From positions 1-64,000 of the forward strand of contig JAZQVC010000024.1 in the NCBI GenBank assembly GCA_045631645.1: DNA of 64,000 nucleotides. The letters run 5' to 3'. Numbering within the stretch: the first letter of the stretch is position 1; every line of letters starts with the position of its first letter. Source of the stretch: SIG459 sp045631645 (GTDB lineage Bacteria > Bacillota > Clostridia > Oscillospirales > Oscillospiraceae). Below the pieces are notes generated by a model, which was given only the letters and a program-made list of their open reading frames with translations, did not search any database and was not told the DNA's origin. Both the position numbers and the translations under genes were made by a program. Positions 42,113 through 49,919 of this stretch are shown here, piece by piece.

Positions 42113-42292
42113 TTAATTGCATTCAAATTCGATGGCATCAAAGGGGCAGGATTTTACACATAATCCACAGCCATTGCATTTATTGTCTGCTTCCGCCTTC
42201 TTTTTGCCGAGACTGATATTATTCAGGGGGCAGGAGCGAACGCAGCATCCGCAGCCCCTGCACTTATCTTCAATTATACATGCTTTTTTCAT
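42113..42292 (-). CDS. Ferredoxin, 2[4Fe-4S]
   Basis: 59 residues from the ATG at 42292 (a TTG at 42301, overlapping the upstream stop, is also possible). Two C-x2-C-x2-C-x3-C motifs are clear: CRGCGCCVRSCP and CNGCGLCVKSCP. It should carry electrons between the flavoproteins and Fe-S proteins of this operon in the cytoplasm. It sits between the fumarate-reductase-like flavoprotein and UroD-family genes with gaps of 5 and 18 bases. Confidence 0.92.
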   Translation of the reverse strand: MKKACIIEDKCRGCGCCVRSCPLNNISLGKKKAEADNKCNGCGLCVKSCPFDAIEFECN

Positions 42293-42297
42293 GTTTT

Positions 42298-43830
42298 TCA
42301 ATTTTCAGCCAGCTGTTTTCCCAAAAGATAGCCAAAAGTAAGGGCGCTTCCGTGGCTGTTGCCGGGAATTATCATGGGATAGTCAATTCCGTAGCGTCCG
42401 CCGGCGGTATTGCCTATGGCATAAAGTCCCTTGATGGGCTCTCTATCGGAATTAAGAACTCTCATTTCGGTGTCCACCTTGACTCCGCCAACAACGGAGA
42501 GCAATGCAGTACCGTATTTTCTTGCTATGTAAGGAGGCTCATCCAGAGGGATAAGCAATTCGGGACGCTTACCGAACTGGGTATCCTTGCCCTCTGCGCA
42601 CATGCGGTTATACTCATTGAGGGTGTTTACAAAGCCCTCAACATCCACGCCCATCTTCTCAGCAAGCTCTTCGGGGGTATCCGCCATGACAGTGCAGCCG
42701 ATTTTCATACCCCATTCCATACGCTCTTCCTCGTGCTCAAGCTGGAACTCGGGTCTTCTTCCAAGGGGGAAATCGTGACCCCAGTAAATTCCGCCGCCGT
42801 ACTTAAGAGTTTCGGGAACTTTTTCACGCCAACGGGAGTCCATAATCGCCCATGCGTATTTAAGTCCTGCCTTGATAACGCCCAGGCTGCGAGCCTGAAG
42901 ATAGTTATCCTCGTTCATAAAACGCTTTCCGTCGGGCTTTACAAAAAGGAAGCAGAAGTTTGCGTGGCGGTAAGCCTGAGGATGCAGTATTGTGGGAAAT
43001 GCATCGTCCTCAAACTCTGCGCCTGCCCAAAGAGCGGCTCTATGACCATCTCCGTTGTCGCTGCCCTTAGGTCCGCAGACTTTGGCAGCAACCTTGTTTG
43101 CAAGAGGACAAAGGTCATCGCACATCTCGTCATTGCCGCCTATGCCGCCTGTTGCAAGAACAACTCCCTTGCTGGCTTTCACCGCGATAAGTTCGCCGCT
43201 TTTGTTTCTGGCAACAGCACCCACGATGCGTCCGTCTTCTTCAATGAGCTGTTCCATAGGGCTATTGAAAATAAACTCCACACCCTCTTTGACAGCCTCC
43301 TGATAAACGCACTCAAGAACGTCGTTCAATCCACCGAACTTTCCCTGACGGCTTATAGGTCCGTCATAGAAAAGATGAGAACCCATAATCTCGTAATAGG
43401 TCTCGCCCTTATAAAGGCAACCCTGAAGCTCCGGGCGCACGCCGTACTCCGGACGGGTGAGCAACTCAATAAGCCAGTCCATTGCCTCTCCGCTTTTATT
43501 GAGGAAAAGGCGGACAATGCTCTCGTCGCAGCGGTTTGCGCAGCGCTTTATCCACTCTCTTGCAACGGCATCCGTATCGTTTTCAAATCCACGCTCTTTC
43601 ATATAGCTTGAATTCGCAACGCCTATATTAAAGCCGCGTGCAGTATACTTGCCGAATTTTTCAAGACAGGTGACCTTTGCTCCACCCTGCGCAGCACTGA
43701 GGGCGCAGCAAAGACCTGAGATACCTGCACCTACAACAAGAACCTCTGTTTCATATATCTTGTCGCAGCTTTCGGGGGAAATCACATCGGGCTTTTTTGC
43801 CCAGTCTCCCCATTTGGGATTGATATTCAT
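42298..43830 (-). CDS. FAD-binding fumarate-reductase-like flavoprotein
   Basis: 510 residues from the ATG at 43830, with TGAGG upstream; longer frames run into the preceding gene. FAD_binding_2 features: TEVLVVGAGISGLCCALSAA, LEKFGKYTARG, VVLATGGIGGNDEM and the C-terminal GLYAIGNTAGGRYGIDYPMI with GSALTFGYLLG. Related flavoproteins reduce C=C bonds (fumarate, cinnamate, urocanate) or dehydrogenate ring compounds. No covalent FMN domain or heme domain is fused, so the adjacent ferredoxin is the likely electron partner. The substrate is unknown. Confidence 0.88.
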   Translation of the reverse strand: MNINPKWGDWAKKPDVISPESCDKIYETEVLVVGAGISGLCCALSAAQGGAKVTCLEKFGKYTARGFNIGVANSSYMKERGFENDTDAVAREWIKRCANRCDESIVRLFLNKSGEAMDWLIELLTRPEYGVRPELQGCLYKGETYYEIMGSHLFYDGPISRQGKFGGLNDVLECVYQEAVKEGVEFIFNSPMEQLIEEDGRIVGAVARNKSGELIAVKASKGVVLATGGIGGNDEMCDDLCPLANKVAAKVCGPKGSDNGDGHRAALWAGAEFEDDAFPTILHPQAYRHANFCFLFVKPDGKRFMNEDNYLQARSLGVIKAGLKYAWAIMDSRWREKVPETLKYGGGIYWGHDFPLGRRPEFQLEHEEERMEWGMKIGCTVMADTPEELAEKMGVDVEGFVNTLNEYNRMCAEGKDTQFGKRPELLIPLDEPPYIARKYGTALLSVVGGVKVDTEMRVLNSDREPIKGLYAIGNTAGGRYGIDYPMIIPGNSHGSALTFGYLLGKQLAEN

Positions 43831-43837
43831 AAAAACC

Positions 43838-44785
43838 TCACAGGCCAAATTTTGTAAATCCTGTATCCGCAAAGCGCTCTTTCCACTTTCCTGCCGGGCA
43901 GTATACAAGGCAGCGTTCGCAGAAATATCTGGGGTAATGCTCAATGGAAAGGCCGTTTATGGGCTTTCTCTCAAAGGCTGAAGCCAGCTCCTCATCATCG
44001 GGCTCGTTATGCATAATCAGATTGGGAACAGGCATGCGTCCCTGAAATTCCTTTCTCAAGGCAAGGGCGGCAACAGTGCAGCTGCGGGGATTGATATCGC
44101 CCACTTCGCAACTTTTGCCCTCAACACTCTTTACCTCGCTGCAGCCGCTGCAGTGGGTGGGAATTGCTCCTGTGGGGCACATCTGAGAGCATATTCCACA
44201 GCTTTCACCAAGGCATATTTTGCCTTCATAGGGCTTATCTGCTTCAAGCTCAAGAGTGGTTATTACTGCACTGAGCATCTGGCGGGGGCCGTATTCCTCG
44301 GTGAGGAAGCGGTTGCTCCAGCCAAACTCTCCAAGACCTGCAGCCAATGCAGCCTTATAGATATCAAGAGGCATGCCCTGACCATAGGGGTCTGCAAAGA
44401 ACTTTCCGGGATAGTTTTCCCAAACCATGCTCTGCTGAACATTGAAGGGCACGGGCATTGCAACCGCGCCAAACTCTTTTTCAATATAAGAGCTTATATT
44501 GAAGGTATCATTGATAAGAAGAAAATTGGGGGCTAAGTCGTCGCAATAAGCGGCATAGGAGCTTTGCGCCTGAATTTTCTTATTCTCATGGGCTCTGAAC
44601 ATAGCCTGAACAGCTCCGTCAGCAAGAGCTCTTCCGAAAACTATTATGCTCTTTGCACCGGGAAGCAGGTCTTCGGGGCGGTGGCCTTCGGGTTCGGAAG
44701 CGAGAGCGGAAGCTTTGGCTATGCCCACAAGATCCATATCAAATTTTGTTTTGATATATTCTTTTATGCTTAAAGAATCAATCAT
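43838..44785 (-). CDS. QueG-like 4Fe-4S protein, copy 3 of 3
   Basis: 315 residues from the ATG at 44785. The layout follows epoxyqueuosine reductase and reductive dehalogenase relatives: an N-terminal domain with DLVGIAKASALASEPEGHRP and LLPGAKSIIVFGRAL, a middle GLGEFGWSNRFLTEEYGPRQ, then two cluster motifs (CGICSQMCPTGAI and CERCLVYCPAGKWKERFADT). The shared ending W-K-E-R-F-A-D-T/K-G also occurs in the two paralogues. Queuosine synthesis is unlikely because there are three tandem copies and no tRNA-modification gene nearby. Relatives bind cobalamin, so a corrinoid role is possible. Confidence 0.82.
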   Translation of the reverse strand: MIDSLSIKEYIKTKFDMDLVGIAKASALASEPEGHRPEDLLPGAKSIIVFGRALADGAVQAMFRAHENKKIQAQSSYAAYCDDLAPNFLLINDTFNISSYIEKEFGAVAMPVPFNVQQSMVWENYPGKFFADPYGQGMPLDIYKAALAAGLGEFGWSNRFLTEEYGPRQMLSAVITTLELEADKPYEGKICLGESCGICSQMCPTGAIPTHCSGCSEVKSVEGKSCEVGDINPRSCTVAALALRKEFQGRMPVPNLIMHNEPDDEELASAFERKPINGLSIEHYPRYFCERCLVYCPAGKWKERFADTGFTKFGL

Positions 44786-44802
44786 ATCCTCTGCACCTGC
44801 TT

Positions 44803-45138
44803 TCAAAGAAGCCCCTTGGCTCTGTCAACGCGAAGTATGATAAATCCAAGGTCTTCCGCAGAAACTATGTTGCCCTTTTCATCATACTCAACTTCTTCCA
44901 CTCTGCCCCAACGCTCTTCGCCTGTCCAGTCGGTCTCATACTTATCGTTGCCGAGAGACTTTATCCAGCCGCCGTTATCAAGACCATAAAAAACAGTCTC
45001 ATCATTGAGGTGGGAATTTGTGTGGAAATCTTTACCCGCAATGCCATCGCGGATTTTTATAACTTTGTAAATATGCTCGCCATTATATTCTCTCTTCACC
45101 TCGGGGTGAAAGCCGGCATGAACAATTATCTGCTTCAT
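44803..45138 (-). CDS. Hypothetical protein within the QueG-like cluster
   Basis: 111 residues, no family recognised. It has no Cys and no membrane segment. The sequence is polar with beta-type patterns (KREYNGEHIYKVIKIRDG, then TVFYGLDNGGWIKSLGNDKY and a WTGEERWGRVEEVEYDEKG stretch), suggesting a small beta-barrel or binding domain. Its ATG overlaps the stop of QueG-like copy 2 by 4 bases and copy 3 follows after 17 bases, so it is a genuine member of the operon. Confidence 0.7.
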   Translation of the reverse strand: MKQIIVHAGFHPEVKREYNGEHIYKVIKIRDGIAGKDFHTNSHLNDETVFYGLDNGGWIKSLGNDKYETDWTGEERWGRVEEVEYDEKGNIVSAEDLGFIILRVDRAKGLL

Positions 45139-46097
45139 TTGCCAAATCCCTCCCCGTCAAATTTAGAAAGTCCCTTATCCGCAAAGCGCTCCTTCCAATT
45201 GCCAACGGGGCAATAGAGGGTGCAGAGGTCGCAGAAATAATTGGGATGGTGACCCAGAGAATGGCTATTAAGAGGCTTTTTCGCAAAAGCTTCCGCAAGT
45301 TCCTCATCACTGGGGCAATCGCTCATAATAAGGTCAGGAGTTTTCATCTTTCCGGAAAACTCGCTACGGAAAGCAAGGGACGCAACCGCGCAGGCATTGG
45401 TGTTCACCTTGGCGACAGTGCAACTTCTGCCGCATACGCCCATATCCTCGCACTCGCCCTCAGCAGTGCTAATTGCACCCACAGGGCAAAGCTTTGCGCA
45501 TATTCCGCAAGCATGGGGATCGCAGAGCTTTTCACCTGAATAAGGCTTATCATAGTCAAGCTCCATAGTGGTAAGAACAAGACCTATGGCCTGTCTGGGT
45601 CCGTATTCCTTCGTGAGGAAAGCATTGTTCCAGCCAATCTCTCCCAAGCCTGCAGCCATAGCGGCGCGCTCGGAGGAGAGCACATAGTTAACTCGTTTTG
45701 CTCCAACAAAGGCGGGAAGAGCCTTATTGGTGGAGGTTACATTTTGCATAGGTCCGGAGGGAATAGCAGTTGCAGTGTGACCATAGTTGCGCTCTATGAA
45801 CTGAGCAACACGATGCTGCATGAAGAAAAGGTTCATATTGGGTGTCAGTTCTCGCGCGTAAGCGGCATAAGAACTGAAAGCATCCTCATATCCATCTTCC
45901 TTTGCGCGGAAGGCAGCCTGAAACGCGCCATCGGGAATAGCGCGGATGAAAACGATTATGCTTTTTGCTCCGGGAAGAATATCCTCGGGGCGCTTTCCTT
46001 CTATCTCATCGGCAAGAGCGGAGGCAGGGGCAATTCCGACTGCATCAAGACCGCAGCGGTCAAGTATGTAGCTTTTCAGCTTTTCGGTAGCATTCAT
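45135..46097 (-). CDS. QueG-like 4Fe-4S protein, copy 2 of 3
   Basis: 320 residues from the ATG at 46097 (AGGAG upstream). Same architecture as its neighbours: DAVGIAPASALADEIEGKRP and ILPGAKSIIVFIRAI at the N terminus, AAGLGEIGWNNAFLTKEYGP in the middle, and Fe-S motifs CGICAKLCPVGAI and CDLCTLYCPVGNWKERFADK. It most resembles copy 3 (43838-44785), for instance in the shared RPED(I/L)LPGAKSI segment. The function is not known; catalysis or electron transfer to a flavoprotein in the operon is plausible. Confidence 0.82.
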   Translation of the reverse strand: MNATEKLKSYILDRCGLDAVGIAPASALADEIEGKRPEDILPGAKSIIVFIRAIPDGAFQAAFRAKEDGYEDAFSSYAAYARELTPNMNLFFMQHRVAQFIERNYGHTATAIPSGPMQNVTSTNKALPAFVGAKRVNYVLSSERAAMAAGLGEIGWNNAFLTKEYGPRQAIGLVLTTMELDYDKPYSGEKLCDPHACGICAKLCPVGAISTAEGECEDMGVCGRSCTVAKVNTNACAVASLAFRSEFSGKMKTPDLIMSDCPSDEELAEAFAKKPLNSHSLGHHPNYFCDLCTLYCPVGNWKERFADKGLSKFDGEGFGK

Positions 46098-46113
46098 AAA
46101 ACCGCAGCTCCTC

Positions 46114-47043
46114 TCATTCATCGATAAACTTGCCCACATTGGCATGGCTCAGACCGGTATCGGCAAAGCGCTCCTTCCAGTTTCCAACAGGGCAATAGGC
46201 AAGGCAGTTGCCGCACTTCCATGAGGGACTGTGCTGATGGAAATTCTGGCGGGTATTTTTATTGAAATAGCTATTGATAACGCCCAGATCCTCATCAAGG
46301 GGATCGGTTAAATCACGGGGAACAATGTCTTCTCCGCTTTCGTTGAACTCTGCTCTTGTGCCGTGGCACATGATGCGGCATTTTGCCCAGTTAATCTGGC
46401 TATAGCCAACTTCCTTGCCGCCGGAGCAGACAAGGCGTTCCTCGCCCTTTTTATAGGGGGGAATTGCGCCTGTGGGGCACATTTTCTCGCAAATATGGCA
46501 CTTTTCAGGATCGCAGAGCTTGGGACCGTCATACATGGGGTCGGCAGTAAGTTCAGCGGTTGTCAAAACGGCGCCGAAACGGTTACGGGGGCCAAACTCG
46601 GGGGTGAGCATCAGAGAGCTCCATCCGAATTCACCCAGACCTGCCGCATAAGCGCAGTGGCGCATGCTCATCATCTTTGCACCGTGGGTAGGACCTGCAG
46701 TGTTGGGCATAGCTGCGCAGCCTGTAAGTTTTTCCACAAAGCGGGATATCTTATAGTTGGCAAAAAGCAGCTCATAGTTGGGAGCGCCCACATAGCCAAA
46801 AGCTCCGTAAATTCCATGGAGCTCATACATCTCATCCTCAAAGGTACGCAATGTTGCATTCACCGCACCATCGGGCAAACGGGTGCAGAAGACTATAACG
46901 CTTTTGCATCCGGGGAGGAAATCTGTGGGGTGAAGACCTTCGGGAGATTCATTAAATCTATCTATGCTTGCAATGCCCACCTTGTCCATTCCGACATCGT
47001 TGAGCACAAAATCTTTTATTTTCTGTTCAAAGCTTAAACTCAT
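46114..47043 (-). CDS. QueG-like 4Fe-4S protein, copy 1 of 3
   Basis: 309 residues from the ATG at 47043, with GGGAGG upstream. Features: DKVGIASIDRFNESPEGLHP, FLPGCKSVIVFCTRL, AAGLGEFGWSSLMLTPEFGP, then cluster motifs CHICEKMCPTGAI and CGNCLAYCPVGNWKERFADT. It is the most divergent of the three, with an extra acidic segment before the last cluster. It follows the FAD_oxidored gene after 84 bases that contain a hairpin, so its level may differ from that gene. Confidence 0.82.
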   Translation of the reverse strand: MSLSFEQKIKDFVLNDVGMDKVGIASIDRFNESPEGLHPTDFLPGCKSVIVFCTRLPDGAVNATLRTFEDEMYELHGIYGAFGYVGAPNYELLFANYKISRFVEKLTGCAAMPNTAGPTHGAKMMSMRHCAYAAGLGEFGWSSLMLTPEFGPRNRFGAVLTTAELTADPMYDGPKLCDPEKCHICEKMCPTGAIPPYKKGEERLVCSGGKEVGYSQINWAKCRIMCHGTRAEFNESGEDIVPRDLTDPLDEDLGVINSYFNKNTRQNFHQHSPSWKCGNCLAYCPVGNWKERFADTGLSHANVGKFIDE

Positions 47044-47086
47044 TTTACTGCCTCCCATTCGGGAAATATTGTCTTAAGACGCACTT

Positions 47087-47120
47087 GATGGGCACAGCCT
47101 TTTTCAAGACTGTGCCCATG
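47087..47120 (-). terminator. Hairpin between the FAD_oxidored gene and the QueG-like cluster
   Basis: Arms ATGGGCACAG and CTGTGCCCAT with a 12-base loop and no T run on the minus strand. It may be a partial terminator or an RNA-processing site that lowers expression of the downstream genes. Confidence 0.45.
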
Positions 47121-47127
47121 ATTTAAT

Positions 47128-48606
47128 TTACCACTGTCTGTAGTCCTTGAGAGCGCCGGCTTTTTCGCGCTCTTTCTTTGCGAGCTCGGAATAGAGACCG
47201 TATTCGTGTGCCTCACAAACCTCGGTATAGCTTATATCGGTATGGCTGTTTCTGGGCAGAGGAACATCCTGCTCACCTGCAAGGATATCCTGAACAGTGC
47301 GGATATCAACATCTCTTGCAGTGGTGCCCTTTGCAACGGCAACAGCAGCTGCTACACCTGCAGCCTGACCGGTGCCGACACACTGGGGAATAAGGTTGCA
47401 CCAGTCGATAGCCACATTATCAGCGGAAATATGGCGGCCGGGAGCAATGATGTTCTCCACATTGCGGGGGAGAATTGCTCTGTAGGGGATTTCGATAGGT
47501 GCGCAGTCATTGATGAGGCAGATGGTAGAGTGCCATGCGATAACGTCATCATGCTTCTTTGCGAAAGCGAAGTCATCGGTGGTCATCTGGTAGTCACCGC
47601 CTATGCGGCAGCTGCCTCTGGTGCCCAACTGGGGAGCGATGTCATAGAGATAAGCATCGCCGAAAGCATAGGGGCATGCTTCCTTGAGGTATGCCAGAGC
47701 ATCGCGCATGGTTGCGCGGGTGTTGAGTTCGGTGTTGGTGCAGTCCTTAACAAGGGAGCAGTCCATATCGCCATGCCAGTTGTTGATCCAGCAGATATCA
47801 TCGGAGGGAGTGGGCATCGGAACAGCGCGGAAACCGCAAACCTTTGCGAAGCCATCGCGGAAAGCCTGGTTGGCCTCGGGATGAGCAAGACGCCACTCGT
47901 GGTAGCGATTCCAGCTTGCTCCGCCGATTCTCCATACAAGAGCGGTGTTGGAGCAACGGGTCTTGCCATCAGCAAGAGTGGAGAAGGGTGCGCCGCTCTG
48001 GCGTACGATGTCGCCGTCGCCAGTTGCGTCGATTACGACCTTGGCAAGAACAACCTTACGTCCTTCCTTGCTCTCAAAAATAACACCCTTGCAGACATTG
48101 CCTTCCATAATGGGCTTGGTGCCCCAGCAGTGGCACATAATGCGGATGGAGTCGGAATGCTCAAGAAGCATCTTGTCCATCTCTATCTTAAGCTGGTTGG
48201 GTTCATAGTAAACGGCACGAACAAGGCGCTCGGGCTTACTTTCGCTTACGCAGCCATGAATTCTTGCCCATGCGTGGAGAAGCGCAGGATCATCATCCTT
48301 GCCGATTTTGCTCAGGTCGGGACCCATAACAGCATTGGGGATAGGACCAAGGCGGGTGAACCATTCTTCCTGAAGACCACGAACGAAGCTCTTATCATAC
48401 CAGGAGAGTTTGGGAACCATGACAACGTAGCCACCGGTGACATCGCCGCCCATGTAGCCATAGCGTTCCATAATAATAACATTTTTGCAGCCTGCTCTTG
48501 CTGCTGCAATAGCTGCGGAATGACCGGCGCTGCCGCCGCCCACTACAAGCACATCGCATTCATCGTATACGGGTAAAACAGTCTGAGGCTCAAGATAAGT
48601 TTTCAT
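47128..48606 (-). CDS. FAD-dependent oxidoreductase, FAD_oxidored family (second member)
   Basis: 492 residues from the ATG at 48606, with AGGAAGGA upstream; longer frames read into the regulatory region. The N-terminal FAD fold is CDVLVVGGGSAGHSAAIAAA with MERYGYMGGDVTGG. Later segments include VVIDATGDGDIVRQSG, LGTRGSCRIGGDYQMT and NIIAPGRHISADNVAIDWCN. It is a distant paralogue of the protein at 38508-40037. It is the first gene behind the shared regulatory motif at 48732-48767, so it heads the redox operon. Confidence 0.88.
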   Translation of the reverse strand: MKTYLEPQTVLPVYDECDVLVVGGGSAGHSAAIAAARAGCKNVIIMERYGYMGGDVTGGYVVMVPKLSWYDKSFVRGLQEEWFTRLGPIPNAVMGPDLSKIGKDDDPALLHAWARIHGCVSESKPERLVRAVYYEPNQLKIEMDKMLLEHSDSIRIMCHCWGTKPIMEGNVCKGVIFESKEGRKVVLAKVVIDATGDGDIVRQSGAPFSTLADGKTRCSNTALVWRIGGASWNRYHEWRLAHPEANQAFRDGFAKVCGFRAVPMPTPSDDICWINNWHGDMDCSLVKDCTNTELNTRATMRDALAYLKEACPYAFGDAYLYDIAPQLGTRGSCRIGGDYQMTTDDFAFAKKHDDVIAWHSTICLINDCAPIEIPYRAILPRNVENIIAPGRHISADNVAIDWCNLIPQCVGTGQAAGVAAAVAVAKGTTARDVDIRTVQDILAGEQDVPLPRNSHTDISYTEVCEAHEYGLYSELAKKEREKAGALKDYRQW

Positions 48607-48731
48607 ATTCTGACACTGTCCTTCCTGAAAATTTACATTATCTGAAGTTTGATTTTCACCGCGAAAGCAACATTTCACGTAAATCAATATACACACTTTT
48701 CTGTCTACTATTTTATTACATATCAAGCAAT

Positions 48732-48767
48732 TTTGTAGTCCATAAATGCTTTCATGGATGTAAAAAA
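48732..48767 (-). promoter_or_regulatory. Conserved operator motif upstream of the redox operon
   Basis: Written on the plus strand: TTTGTAG, 5 variable bases, AAATGCTTTCAT, 2 variable bases, ATGTAAAAAA. The same pattern with the same internal spacing recurs at 57072-57107 upstream of the ferredoxin/flavoprotein/TRAP operon. A possible -10 (TATATT, minus strand) lies at 48686-48691 with no good -35, as expected for an activator-dependent promoter. Confidence 0.65.
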
Positions 48768-48784
48768 TTTATATGTACTTAACA

Positions 48785-48816
48785 AAAAAACTCCGACATG
48801 GTGTCGGAGTTTTTAT
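48785..48816 (-). terminator. Terminator of the LysR gene
   Basis: Arms AAACTCCGACA and TGTCGGAGTTT with a 3-base loop and flanking A/T runs, directly at the LysR stop codon. Confidence 0.85.
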
Positions 48817-49706
48817 TATGTTTTTTCAAAATGCTTCCGTGCGAAAGCTATAAAATCATCAAAAGCCTTCTTGTGGCGGATATCCTTGTTCCATATTATG
48901 CGAAGATAAATCTTTTCGGATTCCTCTATGGGAACAGTGATTATATCAGGGTCATTTTCCATACTCTGGCGGGGCTGAACACTGCTGCAAAGTCCGCTTT
49001 TTATCATCTGTCTTACAGAGGAAACCTGTTTTGTCTCATGGACAAAGTTGGGATGCAATCCGCAGCGCTCATAGATGGCAACAGTCTGGTTATGCTTGGG
49101 GTCAAGGCCGCTGAGACCTATGAGGGGCTCGTCCTTTATATCAAAAACAGAAATGCTTTCTTTGCCGGCAAGAGGATGATCCTTACTGCAGCAGAAAACG
49201 AAGTCGGATTCTTCGATATTAATATAATCCATACCCTCCATCTCCCCTTCGCCACAAAGGGAGATAAAAACATCAAGGTCCTGATCAAACATCTTGTTAT
49301 CAAGAAAAGAATAACCAATATCGGGCATTTTCAGGCGCACATGAGGGCAATTCTTAGTGAACGCGCCGAGGAAAGGAAGGATGCAGCAGCGAGCGGTAAA
49401 GGTGAGGCCAATATTCAGCCAGTGGTCATTTTCAGAGGAATAGGCGTCCTTGATAGCCTCCATCTCTGTGCGCAGTTCAGCCACCATCTTTTCAATTTTC
49501 ATGCACTTATCATAGAAGGCAATTCCCGCTTCCGTAAGCGCAACACCGGAGGTGGTGCGGTGGAAAAGCTCAATTCCGAACTCCTGCTCAAGATCCTTCA
49601 CCGTTCTGGAAACAGCAGGTCTTGAAACAAGCAGCTCATCCGCAGCCTTGGAAATGCTGCCGTATTTGCAGACAGCCATCATATATTCAAGCTGAAAAAA
49701 CTTCAT
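48816..49706 (-). CDS. LysR-family transcriptional regulator
   Basis: 296 residues from the ATG at 49706, the usual LysR length. The N-terminal winged helix-turn-helix is MKFFQLEYMMAVCKYGSISK followed by AADELLVSRPAVSRTVKDLE and LFHRTTSGVALTEAG. A periplasmic-binding-like effector domain follows (about 90-290), with GLSGLDPKHNQ and VSSVRQMIKSGLC. It is divergent from the 2-hydroxyacid dehydrogenase gene, the classic LysR arrangement. It is the only regulator in the island and the likely binder of the motifs at 48732, 49751, 57072 and 57133. The inducer is unknown. Confidence 0.93.
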   Translation of the reverse strand: MKFFQLEYMMAVCKYGSISKAADELLVSRPAVSRTVKDLEQEFGIELFHRTTSGVALTEAGIAFYDKCMKIEKMVAELRTEMEAIKDAYSSENDHWLNIGLTFTARCCILPFLGAFTKNCPHVRLKMPDIGYSFLDNKMFDQDLDVFISLCGEGEMEGMDYINIEESDFVFCCSKDHPLAGKESISVFDIKDEPLIGLSGLDPKHNQTVAIYERCGLHPNFVHETKQVSSVRQMIKSGLCSSVQPRQSMENDPDIITVPIEESEKIYLRIIWNKDIRHKKAFDDFIAFARKHFEKT

Positions 49707-49750
49707 ATCTTCACCCACTATACTCGTCATTTATATAGGCTTATGATAAT

Positions 49751-49821
49751 ACATTTTTGTTACACCGTCAACTTTATTTTACTACCTTGTGCATTTTCAC
49801 TACATCCTTGTCCATTTTTTC
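49751..49821. promoter_or_regulatory. Repeat-rich LysR/dehydrogenase intergenic control region
   Basis: ACATTTTTGTTACACC (49751-49766) is found identically at 57133-57148. Next to it are two imperfect direct repeats, ACTACCTTGTGCATTTTC (49781-49798) and ACTACATCCTTGTCCATTTT with two more T (49799-49820), then CTACACC. The repeats lie between the divergent genes, so they may control both. Confidence 0.5.
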
Positions 49822-49842
49822 TACACCGAAAGCATATTATTA

Positions 49843-49875
49843 CCTGTTTCCAAAAACAGGAATTTAGTATATAAT
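49843..49875 (+). promoter_or_regulatory. Dehydrogenase promoter overlapped by a palindromic operator
   Basis: The perfect inverted repeat CCTGTTT-CCAA-AAACAGG (49843-49860) covers the -35 position, 17 bp before TATAAT (49870-49875). The -35 hexamer itself (TTTCCA) is poor. AAGGAGG lies before the ATG at 49920. Confidence 0.6.
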
Positions 49876-49919
49876 ACTTTCGTATGCTAATATATGAAAG
49901 TGAATTTAAGGAGGATTTT

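Noticed and set aside
43838..47043. Queuosine synthesis (true QueG)
   Set aside because: Three tandem diverged copies in a catabolic operon and no other tRNA-modification genes in the cluster make that role unlikely.
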